In this document: positions 1 through 8,131 of the stretch, piece by piece
Numbering within the stretch: the first letter of the stretch is position 1
Layout: the number at the start of each line of letters is the position of its first letter
NCBI GenBank assembly: GCA_036939975.1
Contig: JALLPB010000425.1
Location: 1-15,995, forward strand
Source of the DNA: Cyclostephanos tholiformis
Lineage: Eukaryota; Bacillariophyta; Thalassiosirophyceae; Thalassiosirales; Thalassiosiraceae
Direction: 5' to 3'
DNA: 15,995 bases
Program-made: the position numbers and the translations under genes
Notes under the pieces: model-generated
Databases searched by the model: none
What the model saw: the letters and a program-made list of their open reading frames with translations, nothing else
Told to the model about the DNA's origin: nothing

Positions 1-316
1 TTAGTAGCATACTATATTCACTGTGTAACAAAATAGTGTAACATAATTATTTAGCATTGTGGCTCAGCCATCTTTAGGGGGCTTCCCCCTCAATTCCCTC
101 AACTCCAGTGTTTTTCGCTCGTGGGAGCGTTTTTTTTCACAAATTTTTTGGCCACGCCGGAACGATAGATATTTTCTACGTGCTTCTCTTTTTCGCCAAA
201 AAAAATTGTTTCGCGCAATCGACTTAATTCAGTCGGTAGGGGGGTAAAGCACCGATAATATACCCTCTACCTGGGTATTACTATTTTTATGTTTACGCGG
301 GTCGGTTGGTCATCAC
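1..316. other. Left-edge intergenic region, no supported gene
   Basis: This AT-rich stretch contains T and A runs around 130-150 and 198-208. A 62-codon open frame at 59-247 has no recognisable family and ends in a stop shortly before the TMEM222-like gene. The stretch most likely holds the promoter and 5' untranslated region of that gene. I see no RNA gene or repeat. Confidence 0.5.
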
Positions 317-1103
317 ATGCCGAGAGTCTCGATGCGCTCGATGAAGATGCCGACATCACCCATTGACGACCCCGACGGCTCGAGCTCGGAGGAGCATCAT
401 CATCCCCTCGCATTCACGGTCCTATGGTCGCCCCTGCAGCCCATCACGTGCATATTGCCCTTCATCGGACATATGGGAATCGCGACCTCGCGGGGCGTCG
501 CTTGCGATTTTCAGGGCCCTTATAACGTCGGCGATCGCGGTCGCATGGTGAGGAGGACTGATCATTTATCCCGGTGGGTGGTATCATCCTATACAAGCCA
601 CGGATTGATCTCGTCTGCTGACTCCGCGGAAGTTTTCAAACATCGCGACGTATACATTTTATAACTTTTCCCCATTGACCTTTTTCTCGTTTCAGGCATT
701 CGGACGTCCAACTAGGGCCCTGAGGTTCGACATAAGTTCCCTCCCCGGTGAGTGATCGGGCATCATTTTCTCCGCATCGGTCTTAATTGAAACCATCTCA
801 TACATAACTCGCTGTCCAACATACATAGGTGGGGCGGAACAGTGGGATAAGGGGATCATGGATGCCAACGGCGAGTATCGCAATAGGATGCACAATATCT
901 TCTGCGACAACTGCCACTCGCATGTCGCGTACGCGCTGAATTCCATGAATTTGCGCGCCTTCGGATTTCAGAATTGGGATATGGTCAAGTTGTGTTTTCT
1001 ATTATTCTTCAGGGGTAGGTTCCTGTCTTGGGGTGGATTCCTGGTCCAGTTCCTTCCCTTCGCTGTATTTGTCTTATTCGTCATATTAGTGAAGATGCTA
1101 TGA
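317..1103 (+). CDS. TMEM222: TMEM222/RTE1-family (DUF778) membrane protein
   Basis: The spliced gene is join(317..547, 696..747, 829..1103), giving 185 residues against about 200 in animal TMEM222. Introns are GT-AG of 148 and 81 bases, with phases 0 and 1 that fit exactly. The start is the first ATG after an in-frame stop at 245; ATGs at 332, 341 and 347 are alternatives. Family hallmarks are seen in order: WSPLQPITCILPFIGHMGI (residues 37-55), RGV.CDF.GPY (59-69), MAFGRPTR across the first intron (77-84), W100, EYRNRMHN (110-117), CDNCHSHVA (120-128), NWDMVKLCF, then a hydrophobic C-terminus at about 165-185 that should be a membrane segment. TMEM222 is poorly characterised; the plant relative RTE1 acts on the ETR1 ethylene receptor in ER and Golgi membranes. 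The stop lies 65 bases from the stop of the convergent LRR gene. Confidence 0.9.
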
Positions 1104-1168
1104 AAAGTGCTTTTTGCATATGCATTAATTTTTTTGGCAATTTGCATTGCGACTCTGCAAAACCACGC

Positions 1169-3928
1169 TCAAGCCCCCGCAACCTGCTTTGCCAAACCTT
1201 CGATGGCATTTCGCATTACGAGTCTTTGCTTCTCATTATCTATCTTCGCAGCTGCGATCTCCCTTTCTAAAGCTATTCGCATGCCTCCTGTAAATGTAAC
1301 AAAATAATCATCATTCGTGAAATATTTATTGAAACGAAAGACGAGGTCGAGGTGCACATATAGCGGTATTTAATTCACTTACTCTCAGCTTTGAGTTCGT
1401 TATCAGCCAATGACAGCGCCATAACTTTTTGATTCCTCAGCTTTTGCATTTCTACGCAATGTGCACTCTCCATCATCCTCTCTTTAGTTTCCCAACCCCT
1501 TTTAGCTGTTTGGAGCTTAACAGAAAGAGATTTCGCCATCTTTTCACTCTTCGCCGCATTCTGCTTCAAGAATATGTACTCGTTGTTCTTCCTCTGAAGC
1601 TCGTGTTCCCGCAGTTGCAACGATTCGCGCAACATGTCTAAAGTGCGCTTCGAATCAACAGCTCTCGACATTGCGTCGTCCAATTGTTCCCTGTCTACAG
1701 TACCGAGCCTCGCTTTCCTCACATCATCCACTGCTTTGTCAAGCAGTGCTTTAAGATGATTATTCCTTTCATCCGTTCGAGATTTGATTCTATTGCAATC
1801 CACGAGTTGTTTTTGCATATCACTGCGCTCCTCCAAGAGCACTATCATCCTCCGCTCAGCCTCTTTGACCTTCTGATCTTTTTCTTCCACCTCACGTAAT
1901 AGTGTAGAAAGCTTGGATTCATTGTCGGTTTGTTTCGACTTGTTATCCGCAACAACACGATTTATCTCAGCTTCTGCGTCACGCAATTTGATAGCTTCTC
2001 TACAGAGCAAATCTTGGAACTGTTTTTCCGATGCCACAGCTTGTTCGCATCGCGATCTATCCGCTGCAGATCTCTTTGCTGCATGTTCATATGAACTTTT
2101 AATCGACTGGATAGTGGCCTTTTTCAAACAAGACGATTACAAAGTCAGGCGTCATAGAATACGATCAGAAGGATCGATTCATGCACGATATCTCACTCAC
2201 ATCTTTCGCGATGATCTCTAACTTTAACTGATGCAAATGTGCTGCGTTTGTCGCAGCTGACTCCATCGCCTCTTTGCACGAGTTTTTCAGCCGTTGTATC
2301 TCGGGTATTTTTTCATTACGTTCTTTGTCCAATTCCTCTGTCTTGACTTGCAATTCCCTGCGCAATCCATCCATTTCGACTTCCATTAGACGAGCACCCT
2401 CTTCGATCTCTGTGATATCTTTCTTCAATGCTTCCTCCCTACGTCGAAAGTCGGACTTCAAAACGTTCGACGCCTCGCTGAATTGAGCTTGATTGTTCAG
2501 TAGATGTTCTAAACGCCCCTCCACTACACTCACTTTACGTTTCCAGTAGGATATCATCTTTTGATACTTTTCGTCGGACAGTTCCAGTTGTCTTGTGCTC
2601 TTTCTCGTCTCCTCTTCGATAGCCTTGTTGACAAGTTCCACCGTTTTCATCTGCAATGTCCTCTCCCATTCCATTGCTTGTTCTTTTGATCGTAGTGCAT
2701 TTCTGTGCAACTGAGTCGATATCGACCAGAGAAAAAATGCAAGGTTCATAAGTGTCCTCTCTCGCTGTCGTTGTCTGCCCATAATTGTCTTCCGCAAGTT
2801 CGTGACTGCTACTGCTCTTTGACGTTGGCGCATGGCCAAAAGTTTCTCCTCCAGTGATGCCGACCCGCTTGATTTTTCTCCATCGTTGCCACCTCCGACT
2901 GACGTGGTACTTGCGGCACTATCAACATTATCATCGCTTCCCTCAGCAGCATATCTATATCTATTTTCCATGGTAACTGTTAGCAAAGCAAGCTGCTCCT
3001 CAAGGGCCCGGATCCTCGTCGTGTCAGCATGACTGTGAACAAAAACTTCCTCATGATCCAGACCAAATGGACGATCATCGATTTCAACATGATCATTAGT
3101 AACATGTCGTGGTTGTTTGTAAGGCGTGTGCTCCTGCACATATGTCTCATCTGCACTACCATCCGGTAAAATAGAAAGTCCTCGCTCTAACTTGAGTCGC
3201 GCTTTCTCTCGATCGGTCGAGTTTATTATGCTGTTATCCAGCTTTAACGGAGAACCCAAAACAAATATGACCTTTTCTCTATACAAATCTTTTGCGCAGA
3301 CTGGGTTATTCGCTGAGCTGCTGTTGTTATTCATGAATTGAACAATCTGAAGCTTTCCCCGAAGCTTGTGCAAAGATTGCAGCAGTGAAGTTAGCGACTT
3401 CAACCTATTGTTTACTGCAGTGAGATTCTTTAAAGAGGGGCATATGGTGTGCAACTCACGAGGGAGTTCATCAAATGCATTGTTCGATATATCAAGCGTT
3501 TGGAGTGGAGCCAAACAGAAGTTATCGCCTTCGCCTTCGCGCATACCAAACAGATTGGCGAACGTTTTTTGAGAGAGACCATTGGAGGCCAAATTCAACG
3601 ATACTAGATTGGTACACAATCGAAGCAGATTTATTTTGTTCGCAACTCCAGGTCGTGGCGGCGAATATCCTTTATTAAGAATGTTGGAGGACAGGTCCAA
3701 CTCCATGACATGGACGAGGTCGTATGTGCCAGTTCGAAGAACTTCCTCCTCTTTATTCTTGCAGAGGTAGTCCGGAGAGACATATACATCAAGTGATTGG
3801 ATCTTGTTAGCATGAAAACTGATATTTGTTGACCTTTTGTTGGATATTTCAGCAAGAGTTGCCAGATTCAATGTTGGTCCGATGCCACAATCTACTCTAC
3901 TCAAACGTATAAGAACCGAAGCCACCAT
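1169..3928 (-). CDS. Leucine-rich-repeat plus long coiled-coil protein
   Basis: Exons on the minus strand are 3928..2201, 2118..1383 and 1287..1169. GT-AG introns of 82 and 95 bases have phases 0 and 1 and give 860 residues. Residues 1 to about 190 hold degenerate LRRs (LVSLNLASNGL, LQTLDISNNAF, LKNLTAVNNRL). A low-complexity Asp/Ser/Gly linker follows at about 330-360. From about 365 to the end the protein is almost continuous coiled coil rich in E, K, R, Q and L; the heptads run across both splice junctions, for example LKAE joined to RGMRIALERE, which supports the model. The layout resembles centriolar and ciliary LRR-coiled-coil proteins such as LRRCC1/VFL1. That identity is an inference from architecture, not from a diagnostic motif. 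A cytoskeletal scaffold role is likely. It is divergent with the Tubby gene and convergent with the TMEM222-like gene. Confidence 0.85.
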
Positions 3929-4086
3929 TTTGTTGATGAGAGCTGAATCCCTCTCTTCAGGCTGGCGGGTAGGGAGCGTCGACGCTGCTCATTCATTTCA
4001 TTTCTAAGGAAGATTTTAAACAATTATTATCTCAAACCCTCACAAGTTTGTTCACATCGTAAACACTCGAGCCCCCCCCAAGGAAA
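3929..4086. promoter_or_regulatory. Divergent intergenic region between LRR/coiled-coil and Tubby genes
   Basis: Only 158 bases separate the two start codons, so both promoters must sit here or overlap the genes. A perfect 12-base palindrome, AGCGTCGACGCT, lies at 3975-3986. A run of eight C lies just before the Tubby start. I saw no clear TATA box or RFX X-box. The regulatory role is inferred from position. Confidence 0.55.
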
Positions 4087-5074
4087 ATGAACAAGCGAAT
4101 TGGGCATCCCTCCATCGAACTAGGAAAGTCCCTGGACAATAAAGAATGTCGAGAGGTACTGGCGCCCCCCCTCTTTGCTATCCCGTCGAAATCAAATTAT
4201 GATCCGATTACTGGTTTTGGTAAGCCCGCCATCGCAATTAAAACAACTTCGTCGTCATGGCGATGAGGCTATTATGAAGGTCAACAATCAGCGCTGCTCT
4301 CATCCTCTTATCCGACCGGAAACACTTTTTTAGTTCATTGTAGCGTCTCTCGAGTCGACAAGAACAAATATAACCTGACATTCCAGGCGGAGGATGCAGA
4401 AACTGTATCAATGATCGCAGTAAAAGTCACGTCCTCTCGCACGTCAAATTACCATATTTTTGATGCAATCCGAGGGGGAATGAATGCCAAGCTGTCAAAG
4501 AAAGCCGGTCATTACGTTGGAAAGCTCAGGCAAGATAGGGGTCAGCCCGTGGGCTGCTACACCCTATACAATTCGAGCCGGGAGAAGGAACAAACTGCTG
4601 CTTATTTGTACGACGTACCAAAGGTGATGAAGAAACTCACCGAGGGGCAACCACCGAGAAAAATGCAAGCTGTCATTCCAAAAGATGTGGGACGTGGTGG
4701 CGTAGGCAAAGCCGGAAGTTTCTTGGAATATCTTCACAGCGGAACCTGGAAAAACCACGGGCTATTGGCCCTTTGCACGCGGAGTCCTACCTTTCAGGAT
4801 GGACACTATCGTCTGAATTTTTCGGGTCGTGTTCTCGAGCCAAGTGTCAAGAACATGCAGCTAGAGGCGTCAGGCGAAGTACTGCTGCAGTTCGGTAAAG
4901 TCGACGAGGATACTTTCCACTTGGATTACAAGGCGAGTAGTAGAGCATCCCGCCTGCCAGTTGTCTCGCATAAAGATTTTCCTTATTTTGATGCTCCGTC
5001 GTTGTAAACTTCGACAGGCACCTTTCACGGCCTTCAGCGCTTTTGGGGCAGCTCTTTGCCAATTTGACATGTGA
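4087..5074 (+). CDS. Tubby C-terminal-domain protein
   Basis: The model is join(4087..4219, 4280..4932, 5018..5074), 280 residues. Intron 1 is GT-AG with phase 1; an acceptor at 4267 instead of 4279 would add four residues. Intron 2 is read as GC-AG (AAG|GCGAGT to CGACAG|GCA), phase 0. Tubby-domain marks are seen in order: TFLVHCSVSR (60-69), SRTSNY (97-102), VGKLR (124-128), PRKMQAVIP (170-178), LNFSGRV and SVKNMQL (223-239), QFGKV and FHLDY, then APFTAFSAFGAALCQFD after intron 2. Tubby domains bind phosphoinositides and deliver membrane cargo, often to cilia. The lysine/arginine cluster usually found just before the TSNY motif is reduced here, and the chain stops one residue after QFD, lacking the usual KLACE-like end. 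Exon 1 (about 44 residues) is unassigned. Confidence 0.88.
4933..5017 (+). other. Probable GC-AG intron in the Tubby gene
   Basis: Reading through leaves the Tubby frame after FHLDYK and gives an unrelated tail ending at 5007. Removing 85 bases from AAG|GCGAGT to CAG|GCA restores the typical final beta-strand and helix (LDYKAPFTAFSAFGAAL) in phase 0. No GT donor nearby has a compatible phase. GCGAGT is a strong match to the usual GC-donor context. Confidence 0.75.
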
Positions 5075-5776
5075 AGCATCGCAGAGGGAAGTAATGAGCA
5101 ATCTTATTTGCGTGTGGTGGCGGCATTGGCAACCAACTGATGATAACAGTAATCCTAAAACGAAACATAAACATGTGCCCATAGGTTGGAATTTGAAATG
5201 TCTCATTCCAAAATCTTTCTCGCGGGAGTTGCAGGTGGCGGAGAATAGCGTTGAGGCGTTCGTTCTCGTAGGCTTCCATTCCTCCCATTCAGCCAATCCT
5301 TCGTTGCTTTTTCCCTCAATATGGCACGAGTCGTGACTTTCATTTTTTCGCCCTTATCTTGGCACAAGATTCCTCCTGCCGCATACGTTATGAGGCTTAA
5401 TGCCATGTTTTTGCCTCTTTATGCGTGAAGAGTCCTTTTCTCCATGTTCCTGAGTAAAATTTGAACGATTGGAAATCACAACAGTCCATCAACATGATGA
5501 ATGATTAACGACGACGACAATCAGGGGCATCTCGTTCGATCGCGTGATAGAGGAAATGTGGGATCAGGTCCAGAGGGTAAACTTAGGAAGAAAACGAAGA
5601 CGGGAGGTAGGCTGATGATGATGACTCTGAGAAGGGAGTTTTAGGTTTTAGAACTCGTTATAGCTTCTTCACCCGAATCGCTCCGTGCGTGATACAAACA
5701 CCGCCGTTTTTCTATTTTGGATCGAACTTTTACACCTGCTTACACTTAATTTACCATCCTACCGAAAGTCGATCTC
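5075..5776. other. Intergenic region between convergent Tubby and lactonase genes
   Basis: About 700 bases lie between two tail-to-tail genes and should include both 3' untranslated regions and terminators. One possible small minus-strand gene is listed separately. The right part (5410-5776) is AT-rich with scattered stops and short GAC and GAT runs at about 5508 and 5616. I see no RNA gene or mobile element. Confidence 0.45.
5203..5406 (-). CDS. Possible small protein of 67 residues, unknown
   Basis: An open frame starts at an ATG in a good context (AAAAACATGG). Its first part, MALSLITYAAGGILCQDKGE followed by KMKVTTRAILREKATKDWL, has the ordinary composition of a short basic protein with a hydrophobic N-terminus. 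The end is richer in P and R. A second minus frame starting at 5288 (YENERLNAILRHLQLPRERF) also looks protein-like, so the true gene could be spliced between them; I could not find a convincing junction. I do not recognise a family, and it may be non-coding 3' sequence. Confidence 0.2.
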   Translation of the reverse strand: MALSLITYAAGGILCQDKGEKMKVTTRAILREKATKDWLNGRNGSLRERTPQRYSPPPATPARKILE

Positions 5777-7675
5777 TCAAGCCGAACGCCCGGCGTTGTT
5801 GTTGATGATTTGAAACTTCAACCGCTCGATTTCCTTCCGCGCGAGCTCTAACTGACACTGCAAATCCGACGAAGCGTCGTTCGAAGTCGACGACGACGCT
5901 GAATCAAACTCGACCGACGCCGGGATGAGGGGTAAAGCTTTCTCGGAGCTGACCGAGGAGACGAAGGCGTATCCGTCACCCTCGATTGTATCGACACCGA
6001 CCTCCTCATCACCATCCCACCACCTGTCGACCATCGGACAGCAGCAGACAAAGTTCGGACTAGGTACCCGGTACTTCGCGGTTTTTAACGAAGAGAAACA
6101 CACACGCGTTTGAGGACGGGACGATGTACCACACATCGCTCACACTAACACAACAAAAACTCACTTCGTGACCGGTGTACTTGATCTCCCCCGATGTGAG
6201 ATTGAAGGAGAAGACGGCGATGGTATCCGAGTCCTGATTCGCGACGATGAGGAACTGCCCACTGTGATCGAATTGGAAGTGTCGCGGCGTCTCCCCCCTC
6301 GTGTGAAAGAAGCCGACCTGCGCGAGGGTGCCCCGAACGGCCCTGCCCTTGCTACCGGAGCAGCTCTGCTTCGTTCGAAAGATCGTGATCGACTCGTGTC
6401 CCCGATTGGACACGATGACGAACCGACCGGATTGATGTACGCATATCCGACCGCACGTGTTCATGGTGATCGGGAATGCCGACGGGACGGTCTTGATGGA
6501 CTGTATGAGCCTAAGGGTTGAACGACCGTGGAACTTGTCCATCGGCAGGCCGAGCTTCTCCGCGCGTGAGATCTCGCCAAGCAATTCCTTGTCGACTGAG
6601 AATACCGCGATCGTGGAGCTGAGCTCGTTGACGACGTAAGCGACGTTGAACTTCGGATGGAAGTCGATGTACCTCGGTCCGTCCGGCATGCCGGTACTCA
6701 TGCCGCTTGGGAGGACGTTGAACTCCGATCCGAGTGAGCCCTTCTTCTGATCGTAGAAGATCTCGCGGATAAGGTCCTTCCCGAGATCGGGAACGTACGC
6801 TACGCATCCCTCGAACGGATCAAGGACCAACGCGTGGGAGTGTGGATCGACCTGTCGCATGGCTATGGTCGACGAGTCGTTGTTCGAATGATTCACGCCG
6901 CCGTTCTTCTTGGGTGCGGCGATCATCTTTTTCCCCCCCTTTGGATCGTACACGTTCTGGATGGGACCGGCGAATTCGCCAGTCTCCCTCGACAGGGGGA
7001 TGACGACGAGGGTGGAATCCCAGTAATTCACAGCGATTAAATGACGATTCTCACGATCGATCGTAAGGTAACAAGTGGACGTCCCGCCGGCGTCGATCCG
7101 ACCGATCTCCTTGAGGCTTCCGTCGTGATGAACCTCAAAGGCAAGGATCTGGCCGTTCTCCTCGATGTCCTCGGTGCACGTGTAGACGACGTTGAGCCTG
7201 GGAGGAGAAGGATGGTGAAGGAGAAAAATGAAGGATTTAGATGACGAACCGTGGCGAGAAAAAGAGACGGAAAGTTAAGAGAAACCCCCGGGTCAAGGTT
7301 GCCGGGAGGATGACTCTCGCGCGTCATCACGTCGCCCAACTCTCCTCACCTTGGATGGAATCGGGAGAATGCGGGATTGATCACGTTCTTTCCATCCCCG
7401 CCCACGTATAACAAGACGAGACTCCCGTCGTCATGAAATCGGTAAGTTCGCAGGGTGTGCTTCGCGGTACGTCCGCGGGGGCCGTGCGCTAGCTTGTCGA
7501 AGTCCGAATACGACGACACGAACAGGAGCTGCTCCTGCTTATGGTCTATGTCGCCGCCGCCGCCGCCGCCAAATCCACTGAGTGGTATACCTCCCTGAAG
7601 TATTTGACTGCTCGCGGGCGAGTCGCTGAAGGGGGTCAGGACCGACGAGGTTTGATGTTCGAGATTGGGCGACAT
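5777..7675 (-). CDS. 6-phosphogluconolactonase-like beta-propeller protein
   Basis: Minus-strand exons are 7675..7350, 7197..6165 and 6073..5777. GT-AG introns of 152 and 91 bases have phases 2 and 0, and the product is 551 residues. Propeller-lactonase family (cycloisomerase-2/YbhE-like) features are NVVYTCTEDIEENGQI (110-125), TCYLTIDRENRHLIAVNYWD, DPHSHALVLDPF, YIDFHPKFNVAYVVNELSST, GETPRHFQFD at 410-419 and FLIVANQDSDTIAVFSF at 424-440, with YRVPSPNFVC just after the last junction. The family hydrolyses 6-phosphogluconolactone in the oxidative pentose-phosphate pathway or related lactones; which substrate applies here is not visible. Additions are an N-terminal tail with six glycines from a GCC repeat, and an acidic and serine-rich C-terminal tail of about 85 residues ending in a short coiled coil (about 522-545). 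Confidence 0.88.
7553..7570. repeat. (GCC)6 microsatellite in lactonase exon 1
   Basis: Six perfect GCC copies encode the glycine run in the N-terminal tail of the lactonase on the minus strand. Length polymorphism would keep the frame. Confidence 0.9.
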
Positions 7676-8131
7676 GGTTTTATGTGTTCGGTTTTACGTG
7701 GCTCGATGCTCCTCCGTTTTTTTTTTTTTCTCTCAACGCAGGGCTGGTGGCGGATGAGTTTTTCCCTGTTTTTCCGCTACTGTGCTTGTCAGTAAGTCCA
7801 GTCACATGAGGGGTATCTTCGTCGACAGAGGAAATAGTAGTAGTAGGTAGTCTTGAGTCATGCCTTCCCCAGAAAACCATGAAATAGGTGTCAACGTCGA
7901 TAACCAACACAGCAGATGTCTTTTTCTTTCGACAGTCGCACTTGAATCGATGATATTAAAAAAAAAGGAAGGTGAAAGTGCAACTCCGCGACAATGCCAG
8001 ATGTCTTTCTTCGCAAATCCGCGATCTAATAAACTACTGTCACAACTTTAACAACGGCAACAACCGTTATGTGTTTTAAACGTCACTGATTTCCTTTTTT
8101 TTCGTTGAGAGAGTGTTGTGGGAAATGGGAA
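7676..8131. promoter_or_regulatory. Divergent intergenic region between lactonase and FAD protein
   Basis: This region of 456 bases separates two start codons on opposite strands and should hold both promoters. It contains a T-run at about 7717-7729, an A-run at about 7961-7969 and another T-run near 8095-8102. Short open frames here match nothing I know. The T-run at 7717 followed by CTCTCAACGCAG could be a splice acceptor for a plus-strand leader intron, but no donor stands out. Confidence 0.5.

Noticed and set aside
59..247. 62-codon plus-strand open frame at the left edge
   Set aside because: It has low-complexity phenylalanine- and arginine-rich content from A/T runs, no family resemblance, and lies where the leader of the TMEM222-like gene should be.
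548..664. Continuation of the first TMEM222-like exon to a stop at 664
   Set aside because: It leaves the family sequence after RGRM. Splicing at 548 to 696 restores MAFGRPTR in phase.
2165..2200. End of the long LRR frame with a tail ending NRSF
   Set aside because: This is intron read-through. A GTGAGT donor follows AKD, and the coiled coil resumes in phase at 2118.
4847..5296. 149-codon minus-strand open frame overlapping the Tubby gene end
   Set aside because: It is mostly antisense to Tubby exon 2 and its intron, has cysteine-rich atypical composition, and no family match.
5043..5336. 97-codon plus-strand open frame after the Tubby gene
   Set aside because: Its start overlaps the Tubby last exon in another frame. 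The LTCE similarity is noted as a finding, but the rest is not protein-like.
8105..8131. Upstream start of the FAD protein at 8105
   Set aside because: The codon is TTG. The first ATG in that frame is 8132, which is the expected start in a eukaryote.
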